NCBI RefSeq assembly: GCF_900094545.1
Contig: NZ_FMAH01000028.1
Coordinates: 1-64,000 of the forward strand
Source: Martinezella miluonensis
GTDB taxonomy: Bacteria > Pseudomonadota > Alphaproteobacteria > Rhizobiales > Rhizobiaceae
DNA: 64,000 nucleotides
Direction of reading: 5' to 3'
Shown: in pieces, positions 17,361 to 27,078 of the stretch
Position numbering within the stretch: the stretch's first letter is position 1
Layout of the letters: every line of letters begins with the position of its first letter
Translations under genes and position numbers: made by a program
Notes under the pieces: model-generated
Told to the model about the DNA's origin: nothing
Database searches by the model: none
The model's input: the letters and a program-made list of their open reading frames with translations, nothing else

Positions 17361-17672
17361 TCAGCGCTTGCGTACGAACTCCGTGCGCAGAACAAGACCC
17401 TTGATCGTGTCGTGACGGCAATCGATCTCTTCCGGATTGTCGGTCAACCGGACCGATCGGATCACGGTTCCCTGCTTAAGCGTCTGGCCGGCGCCCTTGA
17501 CCTTGAGGTCCTTGATCAGAACGACAGAGTCGCCGTCTGCGAGGACATTGCCAGATGCATCGCGGGCCTCCGCAGCCTTGGCTTTCTCTGCCGCGATTTC
17601 GGATGCGGGCCGCCACTCGCCGGTTGCCTCGTCATAGATGTACTCGTCGTCTTGGTCGTTCATGTCAGTCAT
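17361..17672 (-). CDS. PhnA domain protein lacking the zinc ribbon
   Basis: About 103 residues. The C-terminal 70 residues match the PhnA/YjdM family: DASGNVLADGDSVVLIKDLK, then VKGAGQTLKQGTVIRSVRL and ending in EFVRKR. The N-terminal cysteine-rich zinc ribbon of the Escherichia coli protein is absent and replaced by an acidic DDEYIYDEATGEWRPASEIA segment. The family's function is unclear despite the phosphonate-linked name. I chose ATG 17672; TTG 17684 and ATG 17663 are alternatives. Confidence 0.8.
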   Translation of the reverse strand: MTDMNDQDDEYIYDEATGEWRPASEIAAEKAKAAEARDASGNVLADGDSVVLIKDLKVKGAGQTLKQGTVIRSVRLTDNPEEIDCRHDTIKGLVLRTEFVRKR

Positions 17673-17934
17673 TTCTCGTTTCAAATCTCTTAGGCAGAAT
17701 TCTTATTTTGAAGTGTTTCTGCCAAACACCTAAAGCGACATTTTCACGCCCAAATCAATTATTTTGTCGGCATTTTGGATTGAAGTGACGCGTGGAGATA
17801 TTCGAAGCTGAATTTTCGGCCTCTATCTGAGGTCCGTTAAACCGCGAACGGCGTGACAATGCTTCTTGCTCATCCTAACATAAATTTTATCCCTGTCGGT
17901 CATAATCCGGGGCGACTTAAACCTGTCTGAGGGC

Positions 17935-18888
17935 ATGATGGCCTTGGGTGATGCAGAATATATATTGCGCTTGGCGCAGTTGATTGAAGGTTCGGGGGCG
18001 CTCGTCGCCGTGTACGATCAGGATGATCGCCTGCGCTTTGCCAACCGTGCGTTTCGTATGGCATGGTTCATCGACGATAACGAGCATCCGCTGTGGTCTG
18101 AGCTCATGCGCCGCAACTATCATGCCATGCGCGGAACAATCATTAAAACCACGGATTTCGAGAGCTGGTTGCTGACAACGCAGGCAAGACGAGGGAAAAG
18201 TGGGTTTCGCGCGTTCGAGACCGATCTTCACGATGGCCGCTGGCTCTGGATGACGGAGACCACCGAGCACAGTGGCTGGATGCTCTGCGTCGCAAGCGAC
18301 ATTACCACGATCCGGTCCGATGAACGCACCCTGCGGCAAGATCGCGATTTTGCACTAAAGGCCTCGCAGACTGACGAATTGACAGGCGTTCCGAGCCGGA
18401 GGTTCGTCATGTCAAAGCTTGGTGAACTCGTTGGCGGTCAGGGCGATGCAGCAGAGCAGGTCGGATGTTTTGCGATACTCGACATCGATAATTTCAAGGC
18501 GATCAATGATCGCTTCGGCCATATCGTCGGCGATGCCGTCCTTAGAGATTTTGCAGCAACCCTACAGAAAATGGCCCGCAAGACCGATATTTTCGGGCGT
18601 GTGGGAGGAGAAGAATTCGTTCTCATTCTGCCGAAAACCACACCGGACCGGGCCGAGGCGATTGTTTATCGTATGCTGCTCGCCGTAAGACAATCGCGGC
18701 CCCTGCCCGACCAGGCCGACTTCTTTTACACATTTTCGGCCGGCATTGCCTCCGTACTGCGTGGCGACGACTGCAATGATCTCTATCGAAGAGCCGACCT
18801 CGCCCTCTATGCCGCGAAGTTGAAGGGACGCGATCAGGTCTGCCTCGATCCGACCGCACATTCGTTCGGCGCGGCAAGATTATCCTAG
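17935..18888 (+). CDS. PAS-GGDEF diguanylate cyclase
   Basis: 317-residue signalling enzyme making cyclic di-GMP. The first 130 residues resemble a PAS sensor (VYDQDDRLRFANRAFRMAWF). The GGDEF domain starts at DELTGVPSRRFVMSKL; the active site reads GGEEF, a functional variant, and an RKTD inhibitory I-site lies five residues before it. No signal peptide or membrane helix, so it is probably cytoplasmic. GAGGG precedes the ATG. Cyclic di-GMP often controls polysaccharide synthesis, but a link to the locus 10 kb away is not shown. Confidence 0.9.
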   Translation: MMALGDAEYILRLAQLIEGSGALVAVYDQDDRLRFANRAFRMAWFIDDNEHPLWSELMRRNYHAMRGTIIKTTDFESWLLTTQARRGKSGFRAFETDLHDGRWLWMTETTEHSGWMLCVASDITTIRSDERTLRQDRDFALKASQTDELTGVPSRRFVMSKLGELVGGQGDAAEQVGCFAILDIDNFKAINDRFGHIVGDAVLRDFAATLQKMARKTDIFGRVGGEEFVLILPKTTPDRAEAIVYRMLLAVRQSRPLPDQADFFYTFSAGIASVLRGDDCNDLYRRADLALYAAKLKGRDQVCLDPTAHSFGAARLS

Positions 18889-19096
18889 TCCAGACCGAGG
18901 CGAAGACATTTCCCTGGGGTGCGAGCTCTGGTCGAGCATTCGGCCGCTGGAGAGCGGCGAATACCGGATGTGAAACCATGGCGAGTAGATTTGAAAAATG
19001 CTTCCTCATCAACATGTTTCGGACATCCGATAGTCTGTCACATCCATGTCATGAAATGCGTTGACACCTCGTGCCTAATCGAAAGCGGGTACCACG

Positions 19097-21460
19097 ATGG
19101 ATTATTTCAGACGTTTCAATTTTCTGTTCGCAACGCCAACCTTTGACAGCGAGGATTTGGAGGGCGCCCGCTACAACCAGATCATCGAGGAGATCGAGCG
19201 CTCCGGCTTCGAGGTGGTGCGCGCGCGCAACATCGAAGATGCTGAGATCGCCGTGCAGACGGACGCGGCCATCGGCTGTATGCTGGTCGACTGGGGCAAG
19301 AAGGGCCTTGAGGGCAAGACGGCCTCGCTCATCAATTTGATGCGTCGGCGCGGTCTCGAATTCCCGATTATCCTGCTGATCCGCCGCAAGCGCTTCGAGG
19401 ATGTGCCGGTCGAGGTGCTCGACTTCATCGACGGTTATGTCTTCCTTTCGGAAGAGACGCCCGCCTTCATCGCCAAGAGCCTTATCAGCCGGCTCAAGCA
19501 ATATGCAGAGACGCTGAAGACGCCGTTTTTCGGCGCATTGGTCGATTATGCCGAAGAAGGCAACCAGCTCTGGACCTGCCCGGGGCACAATGGCGGCATT
19601 TTCTACAGCCGCAGCCCGATCGGCAGGGTATTCATGGAGCATCTGGGCGAAGCGGTGTTTCGCGACGATCTCGACAATTCCGTGCTCGATCTTGGCGACC
19701 TTTTGACCCACGAGGGGCCTGCGCTTGCTGCGCAGAAAGAGGCGGCCAAGATTTTCGGCGCCGAGAAGACCTATTTCGTCCTGAATGGCACCTCCACCTC
19801 CAACAAGGTCGCGCTCTCCGCGCTCGTCACCGACGGCGATCTCGTGCTGTTCGACCGCAACAACCACAAGGCCGCCCATCATGGCGCCTTGATGATCTCA
19901 GGCGGCATACCGGTTTATTTGCCGACCATCCGCAATCCTTATGGGCTGATCGGCCCCGTCGACTATGCCGCCTTTGACGAGGAGGCGCTACGGGAGCGCA
20001 TCCGTACGCATCCGCTGGTGAAGGATCCGGAGGCCCATAAGAAGCCGCGTCCGTTCCGCGTCGCGGTTGTGGAGCAGTGCACCTATGACGGCACCATTCA
20101 CAATGCTGAGATGATCCTCAAGCGCATTGGGCATCTGTGCGACTACATCCTCTTCGATGAGGCCTGGGCTGGCTTCATGAAATTTCATCCACTCTATGCC
20201 GGGCGCTTCGCCATGGGTCTTGCCGATCTTGGCCCGGATGCGCCGGGCATCATCGCCACGCAGTCCACCCATAAGCAGCTCGCCAGCTTCTCTCAGGCTT
20301 CCCAGATCCACATGAAGGATCGGCACATCACCGGCCAGAAGCGCCGCGTGGAGCACCGGCGCTTCAACGAGAGCTTCATGCAGCACGCATCGACCTCGCC
20401 CTTTTACCCGCTGTTTGCCTCGCTTGATGTGGGCGCGCAGATGATGAAGGGCCGCTCGGGCGAAGTGCTGTGGGACGACACGATCCGCCTCGGCATCGAG
20501 CTGCGCAAGAAGATTCGTGCTGTGCGCCGCGAGTTCGAAGAGAAGGAAAATCGTCCCGAACGCCGGTGGTTCTTCGAGCCTTTCGTGCCCGACCGGGTGG
20601 CGATTCCGGATGTGTCGAGCCCCGGCGCAGTGCATGACGTGCCATGGGAGAGCATCGCCACCGACCAACTTGCCACCAATCCCGCCTTCTGGCACCTGAC
20701 GCCCGGGGCGGCATGGCACGGCTTTTCCGCGATGGAGCCGGGATTCGCGATGACGGATCCGAACAAGCTCACCCTGCTCACCCCCGGCTTCGACCGGGCG
20801 AGTGGAAAATACACAGAGCATGGCATTCCGGCGCCCGTGGTTGCGCAATACTTGCGTGAAAACCGCATCGTCGCGGAGAAGAACGACCTCAATTCGCTGC
20901 TGTTTCTCCTCACCCCCGGCGTCGAGGCCAGCAAGGCTGGTACCTTGATCAGCGGTCTCGTCGCCTTCAAGAAGCTCTATGACGACAATGCGCTGCTAGA
21001 GGAGGCAATACCGGAATTCTACCGTCGCCGGCCTAGCCGCTATGCCGGGGTCCGCCTGCGCGATCTGTGCACGGACATGCACAGTTTCTTCCGCCAGGCT
21101 GATGTCAGCGCGCTTCAGACAAAGCAGTTCTCCGCTGACCACCTGCCTCCGATCGCGCTCTCGCCCCATGACGCCGCGCGCTGCCTGGTGCGCAATGATG
21201 TCGAGTATCTGCCGATTGATCAGATCGCGGGCCGCATCGCGACAACACCCTTCGTGGTCTATCCTCCGGGCATCGCAACTATCGTGCCGGGCGAGCGTTT
21301 GACGGACCGGGCCAAGCCCATGATTGACTATCTCAAGATGTTTGAAACCTGCTTCAACACTTTCCCGGGCTTTGAAGTGGAGATTCAGGGACTCTATCGC
21401 GAGATCGATGAAACCGGCCGCATCCGGCTCTATACTTATGTCGTTGCGGAACAGGCCTAA
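19097..21460 (+). CDS. Orn/Lys/Arg decarboxylase, fold-type I PLP enzyme
   Basis: 787-residue decarboxylase producing a polyamine or cadaverine/agmatine with CO2 release. An N-terminal receiver-like wing domain (to about residue 130) is followed by the PLP domain: GTSTSNKVALSALVTDGDLV, DRNNHKAAHHGALM, the Asp motif FDEAWAGF, and the Schiff-base lysine K393 in STHKQLASFSQ. The C-terminal domain is complete. Length and layout match the biodegradative AdiA/CadA/SpeF group; which amino acid is used cannot be told by eye. The start ATG is preceded by a weak site (CGGGTACCACG). Confidence 0.9.
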   Translation: MDYFRRFNFLFATPTFDSEDLEGARYNQIIEEIERSGFEVVRARNIEDAEIAVQTDAAIGCMLVDWGKKGLEGKTASLINLMRRRGLEFPIILLIRRKRFEDVPVEVLDFIDGYVFLSEETPAFIAKSLISRLKQYAETLKTPFFGALVDYAEEGNQLWTCPGHNGGIFYSRSPIGRVFMEHLGEAVFRDDLDNSVLDLGDLLTHEGPALAAQKEAAKIFGAEKTYFVLNGTSTSNKVALSALVTDGDLVLFDRNNHKAAHHGALMISGGIPVYLPTIRNPYGLIGPVDYAAFDEEALRERIRTHPLVKDPEAHKKPRPFRVAVVEQCTYDGTIHNAEMILKRIGHLCDYILFDEAWAGFMKFHPLYAGRFAMGLADLGPDAPGIIATQSTHKQLASFSQASQIHMKDRHITGQKRRVEHRRFNESFMQHASTSPFYPLFASLDVGAQMMKGRSGEVLWDDTIRLGIELRKKIRAVRREFEEKENRPERRWFFEPFVPDRVAIPDVSSPGAVHDVPWESIATDQLATNPAFWHLTPGAAWHGFSAMEPGFAMTDPNKLTLLTPGFDRASGKYTEHGIPAPVVAQYLRENRIVAEKNDLNSLLFLLTPGVEASKAGTLISGLVAFKKLYDDNALLEEAIPEFYRRRPSRYAGVRLRDLCTDMHSFFRQADVSALQTKQFSADHLPPIALSPHDAARCLVRNDVEYLPIDQIAGRIATTPFVVYPPGIATIVPGERLTDRAKPMIDYLKMFETCFNTFPGFEVEIQGLYREIDETGRIRLYTYVVAEQA

Positions 21461-21476
21461 GAATTCGGAATCGATC

Positions 21477-22037
21477 ATGGAGCAAAACAAAACGATCGTC
21501 ATTCGTCCGTCTCGCGAGACGGACGTCGATGCCATGCTGGCCATCTATCGCCGCCACATTCGCCGCGGCGTCGAGGACGGGGTGGACGATAACGACACGC
21601 CGCAACCGGACGATCTGCGGGAGCGGCGCAAGAATCTGAAGAACCGCAGGTTCCCTCATGTCGTCGCGCTCGAAGGCGAAAAGGTTGTGGGCTATGCCTA
21701 TGTGGTATTGTTCCGCAAACGCCCGGCCTATCGCTACACCGTCAAGCACTCGATCTATGTGCATCACGACCATGTCGGCCAGGGTGTCGGGAGCCTGCTC
21801 ATGCGCGGGTTGATCGATGCCTGTGCGGCAGCCGGCTTCCGGCAGATGATCGGCTATATCGACGCGGACAACGTTGCCTCCCTTGCCCTGCACGAGCGCT
21901 TCGGCTTTGTTCGCGTCGGTCTGTTGCCGGGGGTCGCCTATCGCTATGGTCATTGGGCCGACAGCGTCATGGTCCAGCGCTCGCTGGGTTCTGGTTCTAC
22001 CGCTCCGCCCCCACCCCCGCCGCTCTCCACCCGCTGA
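21477..22037 (+). CDS. GNAT N-acetyltransferase (phosphinothricin acetyltransferase-like)
   Basis: 186-residue protein. The central beta strands VVGYAYVVLFRKRPAYRYTV and the acetyl-CoA loop HHDHVGQGVGSLLMRGLI (Q/R-x-x-G-x-G/A) are typical of the Pat/Bar branch, with YIDADNVASLALHERFGFVR following. The last 15 residues are proline-rich (GSGSTAPPPPPP) and not part of the fold. The start follows the decarboxylase stop by 16 bases; the frame is open further upstream inside that gene, but ATG 21477 begins just before the first strand. It may acetylate the decarboxylase product (inference from position). Confidence 0.83.
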   Translation: MEQNKTIVIRPSRETDVDAMLAIYRRHIRRGVEDGVDDNDTPQPDDLRERRKNLKNRRFPHVVALEGEKVVGYAYVVLFRKRPAYRYTVKHSIYVHHDHVGQGVGSLLMRGLIDACAAAGFRQMIGYIDADNVASLALHERFGFVRVGLLPGVAYRYGHWADSVMVQRSLGSGSTAPPPPPPLSTR

Positions 22038-22103
22038 TGCGAACAAGCAACCCCCTCCCCGCCGCCCGTATCGCGGCGCGGCGCCTGTTCGAGGTTATGG
22101 ATT

Positions 22104-22874
22104 TCAGCCAGGAAGCGCCGCGAGAGCCTCAAAAATGCGTGCGATCGCCTCCGCACCCGGATCGGCAATTCCTTCCAGCGACCGGGCGTCCAGATAGGAC
22201 GAGCGGCCTGCATTGGCACGCGTCATGCTCGCAGTCGCATCCGCTCCAAGCAGTGCGGCCGCAGCAGCCGAGGCCATCCCCTCTCTCCACTTCCGAGGGC
22301 CGCGAGCGCCGGCGAAAGCGCGTCTATCATCGTCCGGTCCCCAAGCTTCGCTCCGCCATATTGCTGCATCGCTTCCAGGCCCTCGGAAAGGGCTGCAACC
22401 CAATCCCTGGACTTGACGATAAGCGTCTGCGCTCCGCGCCATCATGATGGCGAACAGCACCCCGCTTGAGCCGCCCATGGCTTTGCGCTTGAGGTCGCTG
22501 AGCGCGGAGAGCAAGGCGGAGCCATCGGCGAAGGGCAAGGTGTCGATGGCCGCCTGGACCGTTCTTGCCGCTCCGGCAAAGGTGCTGCCGGTGTCCCCGT
22601 CGCCGACCTTTGCATCGAGCGCATTGATTGCGCCTTCCATGCCGATGCAGGTTGCAATGATCATCTCGGCAATGGCTCGGACCCGATCATCCCTCGAAGC
22701 GTGAAAGGTTTCGTCTGCCTCGACCATAGGGGCAGCGATCGGCAGCACATCGTGAAGCCTTTCGAATTGCGGAAAATGGGAAGATGCCGTCGGCGATGTG
22801 AGAAAGATCTCGCGCTCCGGTGTCAATTCGAGAAGTGAAATGGAGAAGCCGGGCATTTCAAGCGCCGTCATCAC
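22104..22874 (-). pseudogene. Dihydroxyacetone kinase remnant (DhaK C-terminus plus DhaL) with two frameshifts
   Basis: Minus-strand remnant. It begins with the end of a DhaK domain (TALEMPGFSISLLEL) and continues into DhaL, including the nucleotide-binding DAKVGDGDTGSTFAGAA. Around 22440 the homologous sequence shifts frame: the alternate frame encodes the expected DWVAALSEGLEAMQQYGGAK and LGDRTMIDALSPALAALGSG, and around 22290 it returns to the first frame for MTRANAGRSSYLD. So two compensating indels about 150 bp apart garble some 50 residues. The main DhaK domain, with its catalytic His, is missing; the sequence stops abruptly near 22870 against a permease fragment on the other strand. 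Confidence 0.85.
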
Positions 22875-23349
22875 GGCGGCCGGCCTCATTGCCCTCTCCC
22901 TGGCAGAGTCCGGCTACATGGCGGAGATCATCCGCGCGGGCCTCATGTCGGTGCCGGTGGGCCAGACAGACGCGGCCATGAGCATGGGACTGACGCGTGG
23001 TCAGGCATTGCGACGGATCGTGTTGCCGCAGAGCATCCGAGTGATCATCCCACCCACGGGCAATCAGTTCATCGGCATGCTGAAGGCGAGCTCACTCGTC
23101 TCGGTCATCGGCGGCAGCGATCTGCTCACCAGAGTTCAGCTTATCTACGGTCAGAATTTCAAAATCCTGCCGCTGCTGATCGTTGCGGTGCTCTGGTACC
23201 TGGTCTTGGTCACCGTGGCCAGCATCGGACAGCACTTCCTGGAGAAGCGCTTCAACGCCTCCCAGGTCAGACCGCAACAAACGCGAAAGACGGCGCAGCG
23301 TCTGCAAAGCGAGCAGACGACCGTTGCAGCCAATGGAGGCACGGCATGA
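22869..23349 (+). pseudogene. Truncated amino-acid ABC permease (C-terminal part)
   Basis: About 150 codons of the C-terminal half of a polar amino-acid permease: GLIALSLAESGYMAEIIRAG, then VPVGQTDAAMSMGLTRGQAL and a last membrane helix. The N-terminal helices are absent because the frame runs into antisense DhaK sequence at about 22870. An upstream ATG at 22798 would give a chimeric protein, but the missing helices make transport unlikely. Its stop overlaps the ATPase start (ATGA at 23346). Confidence 0.82.
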
Positions 23350-24125
23350 TGGGCGCGGCTACGACTGATACGATGCTCAAAATCGAAGGCGTCAACAAAT
23401 GGCTCGGCGACAACCACGTTCTGCGCGGCGTCGACTTCATCGTCCGCACCGGCGAAATCGTGTGCGTCCTCGGACCGTCTGGATCGGGCAAGAGTACGCT
23501 GCTGCGCTGTATCAATCACCTCGACCCGGTCGATGGCGGCATTATCGAGGTGGCGGGCAAGCGCATCGGCTATGAGCTTCGCGGCGGCGTCCTCTATGAG
23601 CGGGACGAGCGGGCTGTCGCCAAGGCGCGCCAGCACATCGGGATGGTGTTCCAGCATTTCAACCTGTTCGGTCACATGACCGCGCTGGAAAATGTCATCT
23701 ATGGTCCGGTGAAGATCCTGAAGCGACCGCGCAGAGAGAGTATCGACAAGGCGCGGGATCTGCTTGCGCTCGTCGGGATGACGGAGCGCGCCGAGGCTTA
23801 CCCCAGCCAGCTTTCCGGCGGTCAACAGCAACGTGCCGCCATCGCCCGCGCACTGGCGATGGAGCCGCGGCTGATGATGTTCGATGAGCCCACCAGTGCA
23901 CTGGATCCCGAGCTCGTCGGCGAGGTTCTCGCCACGATGCGAAAAGTTGCCGATGAGGGCATGACCATGCTCGTCGTGACGCACGAGATCGGCTTTGCCC
24001 GCGAGGTGGCCGACCGGGTTGTGTTCATGGACCAGGGACGAGTGGTCGAGGACGGTCCGGCGCGCGATGTGCTCGACAATCCCGCGCATGAACGCACCGC
24101 GACCTTCCTGCGCCGCGTCCGCTGA
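23346..24125 (+). CDS. Amino-acid ABC transporter ATPase
   Basis: 259-residue ATP-binding subunit. Walker A is GPSGSGKST, signature LSGGQQQR, Walker B LMMFDEPTSALDPE, and H-loop VTHEI; all are intact. It is translationally coupled to the truncated permease upstream and precedes a disrupted amidohydrolase, so it may be an orphan in a decaying operon even though its own frame is undamaged. No binding protein for this system is in the window. Confidence 0.88.
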   Translation: MMGAATTDTMLKIEGVNKWLGDNHVLRGVDFIVRTGEIVCVLGPSGSGKSTLLRCINHLDPVDGGIIEVAGKRIGYELRGGVLYERDERAVAKARQHIGMVFQHFNLFGHMTALENVIYGPVKILKRPRRESIDKARDLLALVGMTERAEAYPSQLSGGQQQRAAIARALAMEPRLMMFDEPTSALDPELVGEVLATMRKVADEGMTMLVVTHEIGFAREVADRVVFMDQGRVVEDGPARDVLDNPAHERTATFLRRVR

Positions 24126-24157
24126 ACCTGCAAACAAAACAACTTCATTCCAAACGC

Positions 24158-24175
24158 CGATCGTTCCAACGATCG
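24158..24175. promoter_or_regulatory. Inverted repeat upstream of the amidohydrolase
   Basis: CGATCGTT-CC-AACGATCG, a perfect 8-bp repeat with a two-base centre, 20 bases before the ATG at 24195. It could be an operator or a small intercistronic structure; no binding protein is evident. Confidence 0.35.
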
Positions 24176-24194
24176 ATAGACAGGGAGTCTCTTG

Positions 24195-25391
24195 ATGACT
24201 GATCAGCACTATAGGTTAACCAACGTGCGGCCTTGGGGTGCCGACCCTGTAGACATTGCCATTGAGGACGGGCGAATTACGGAGATCCGCCCCGCTGCCG
24301 CCTCGCCTGCCGCAGGCGATGTCGACGGCGGCGGTCTTCTCGCCTTGCCCGGCTTCATCAATACCCACTCTCACGTCGACAAGAGCTGGTGGGGGCAGCC
24401 CTGGGTCTCGTACACCTACTCCGACCATCCGACCGTGGAGGGCTGGATCGCCAACGAGCGTGCTCAGCGTAGCAAGTATGACATACCGAATGCGTTATCC
24501 ACGGCCGCTGTGTTGCGCGAGTTCCTTCGACACGGAACGACGGCGACGCGCACGCATATCGACGTCGATCTCGACATCGGGCTGCGAGGCCTGGAGTGTG
24601 TAAAAGCTGCGCTGAATGAGGTTGGCGACGCCATTCAAGTGAAGACGGTCGCCTTCCCGCAGGATGGCGTTTTGCGTCGGCCGGGCGTGTTGAAGCTTCT
24701 CGATGAGGCCGCCCAGGCGGGCGTGGACTATATTGGCGGGCTCGATCCGGGCACGATCGACCGCGATGTCGAGGGGCAATTGGACGCACTCTTCGATATC
24801 GCCGTGACGCGTGGTGTCGGGCTCGATCTGCACCTGCACGACTTTGGCTCGCTGGGCGTCTACGAATTCCGGCAGGTCATGCGACGCACGATCGACGCTA
24901 AGCTGCAAGGGCGGGTGAACATCTCGCACGGCTTCGTGCTCGGCACGCTGCCACAGAACGTCCAGGCGGAGATTGTGGAGGGGCTCGCCGAGGCGGGCGT
25001 CTCCTGGACGACCGTTGCGATGGGCGGAACGGCGCCGCTTCCGTAGCAAGGGATGCGACAGCGTTCGGTGCCATTGGGGCTCGGCACCGATGGTATCCGC
25101 GATCTGTGGTCGCCGTTCGGTGACGGCGATCTGCTGCGCATCGCATTCCAGTTCGCCAGGCTGCACGGACTCCGGCACGACGACAAGCTGACTGCCGCGG
25201 TAGAACTGGCGACGCGCGGCGGTGCGCATTTCGTCGGGCGCAACGTGCACGACCTGGCGGCGGGCGCGCGCGCCGATATCGTTCTGCTGGATGCCGAGAA
25301 CGTCCCCGACGCGCTCGTGCGCTGCCCGCCGCGGCGGCTCGTGATCTCCGGCGGCTGCGTGGTTGCACGCAATGGCGAAGTGCTGGTCTAA
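24195..25391 (+). pseudogene. Amidohydrolase (cytosine deaminase-like) with in-frame amber stop
   Basis: Frame for about 398 codons of an amidohydrolase/deaminase. The metal motif HSHVDKSWW, a central HLHDFG and, after the break, the metal-binding Asp in GLGTDGIRDLWSPF are all recognisable, and both parts are in the same frame. A TAG at 25044-25046 interrupts it at GGTAPLP just before the last third, which includes an active-site Asp, so the product would be truncated at 283 residues and probably inactive. GGGAG precedes ATG 24195. Either a true nonsense mutation or a sequencing error; the neighbouring pseudogenes favour decay. Confidence 0.8.
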
Positions 25392-26051
25392 ACGAAGACC
25401 AGGGCGACAGGCAGGCTGTACAGATGGGGCGGGCGTCAGAGCGATCATTCTGCTCCGGCGCTTTCAGGTGCCTTTCAGCTGCCTGCTGTATTGCACGCCT
25501 CGTGCGAATACTGACGCCCCCAACCAAGCGTTCGCACGCGGTGCCCCAATAGGGCTCCAGCTCTGCCTCAATTCAACGAGGCAGAGCCCCTCGCCCACAA
25601 ACTTCCCGATCGATGAATTTTGGCTTTGGAACTAACGACACTCAGCCATCCCCATTCGTCAGGAACCTATGGCGAGTTCGCCGCCCTCTAAGAATGTGGC
25701 GCTCTCGGCATTTCGCTTCTGTGCCACAGGCGCTTCGCAGATGCTTAGGCCCTGCCCTGCAACAGCAAGCTCACACGACGGACGGATATGTTAGAGATTA
25801 GGTGCCCAAGATCCTGGTAGGGCACTTCATGCGCTCAGGCGTCTCTGCCTGTGCGTATGGCCCTTCGGCGCGAAGCCAGTCGCAGGCGCGCTCCCATCAA
25901 TGGGTCACGATTTTGGAGCCCGACGCTTTGCCGGTTAGCCTTTAAGGCCGCTGGCCCGCCCCGATGCCGGGGCTGGTGGTGGCGAAAGACAATAAGCCGG
26001 GCTCTTCCCAGTATAATTCGCGCAAGCAGCAACTGTCGCCAGGAAGAAGTA
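25392..26051. other. 660-bp region without a recognised gene
   Basis: Lies between the disrupted amidohydrolase and the end of the minus-strand LuxR gene. Short open frames on both strands show no domain. The one distinct structure is a hairpin at 25560-25587. The stretch may be the remains of sequence decayed along with its left neighbours. Confidence 0.4.
25560..25587. repeat. 10-bp inverted repeat hairpin
   Basis: GCTCTGCCTC / GAGGCAGAGC with an 8-nt loop, perfect. It lies about 170 bp after the amidohydrolase frame and has no T-run directly after it on either strand, so a terminator role is uncertain. Confidence 0.45.
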
Positions 26052-26819
26052 TTACCGAACGAGTTCTCGGATCTTATAGGCAACTTCGGTTCGGTTCGTC
26101 GCGTTCAGCTTCTTCATGATGTTGCGAATGTGCACTTTGACGGTGCTCTCGCAAAGATCCATCTCATAGGCGATGATCTTGTTTGCCTTGCCTCGCCGCA
26201 GCGCTTCAGCGACCACGACTTCGCGTGGTGTAAACAGGCTGTCGAGGCAGCAATTTCGACTGGCCACGGGAGCGATCGCTTCCTTGGCAGCCAACAGGCT
26301 GCTTGCCGGCACAAAGACGCCGCCTGCGCGCGCGAGCGCTACAGCTTCGGCGGCAACCTTTATTCCGACGCTCGTCGGGATGTAGCCGCGCGCGCCGCAT
26401 TCCAACGCGTGCAGGAGTTGTGCGAGTTCATCACCATCGGCACCAACGATTACAGGGCTCGTCTGGAAGCGTTCGACCAAGGCGCAGATCTTGGCACTGA
26501 CATCGGCGTCAGAAACCTTGCGTCCCCCGATCATGATGAGAACGGCAGATGGCAATACTTCCATATTGCGCATTTGCCATTCGTCCAGCGAGCCAACCGT
26601 CACGATATGCAGGGCGCTGTCGCACTCGGTCAAACTCTTCGATAGGCACTCGCGATCCAGTGCGCGGGAATCGATGAGCAGAACGTAGTCTTCCCATTCA
26701 TCGATGCCGGGCGCGCCGGCCGCGATGAACGGCTTCAAGGCGTCGGATGTCCGAACTGAAATGATACGTGCGCCCGATTCTGCTGTGAATTTTTCACCTG
26801 TGAGTGATTGTCCAATCAT
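26052..26819 (-). CDS. LuxR/NarL-type helix-turn-helix regulator
   Basis: About 255 residues. The C-terminal 65 residues form a LuxR HTH: LFTPREVVVAEALRRGKANK followed by IIAYEMDLCESTVKVHIRNI and MKKLNATNRTE. The N-terminal part resembles a receiver domain (YVLLIDSRALDREC; later ALECGARGYIPTSVG) but the usual acidic pocket is not clear, so phosphorylation is doubtful. I chose ATG 26819, which has GGGGAT seven bases upstream; a TTG at 26864 would add 15 residues. It is the first gene of the polysaccharide region and lies behind a very AT-rich promoter region, so it may regulate it (inference). Confidence 0.85.
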   Translation of the reverse strand: MIGQSLTGEKFTAESGARIISVRTSDALKPFIAAGAPGIDEWEDYVLLIDSRALDRECLSKSLTECDSALHIVTVGSLDEWQMRNMEVLPSAVLIMIGGRKVSDADVSAKICALVERFQTSPVIVGADGDELAQLLHALECGARGYIPTSVGIKVAAEAVALARAGGVFVPASSLLAAKEAIAPVASRNCCLDSLFTPREVVVAEALRRGKANKIIAYEMDLCESTVKVHIRNIMKKLNATNRTEVAYKIRELVR

Positions 26820-27078
26820 GGCCGCTATCCCCAACTCTAAATTTCGCTTTTGTATTTTTTGCAACTTTTTCAGTATTTAGTCGATTTAGAGAGCATATCA
26901 TCCGTTTGAGTCGAGTCTTTTCTTGGTTTTTCATCTCGGTCCCCTCTATTTTAGATTTATATGAACGTATTAATTGCTTATTTTTCTCTTCAGTGCATTA
27001 ACATATGTTAACATTGAATTGAAATATTAAATATAAGCACAGTTTTAGTCTCTATTTATAATAGAGACTAAGTGCTAC
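26820..27078. promoter_or_regulatory. AT-rich control region upstream of the LuxR gene
   Basis: About 260 bp, markedly richer in A and T than the flanking genes. It carries the perfect palindrome TTAACATATGTTAA at 26998-27011 and a stem-loop at 27045-27071 next to the Crp-type gene's stop. The leftward promoter of the LuxR gene must lie here. Confidence 0.55.
27045..27071 (-). terminator. Stem-loop after the Crp-type gene
   Basis: Perfect 11-bp inverted repeat TTAGTCTCTAT / ATAGAGACTAA with a 5-nt loop, eight bases past the stop of the minus-strand regulator. No T-run follows on that strand, so termination would be weak or Rho-assisted. Confidence 0.4.
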
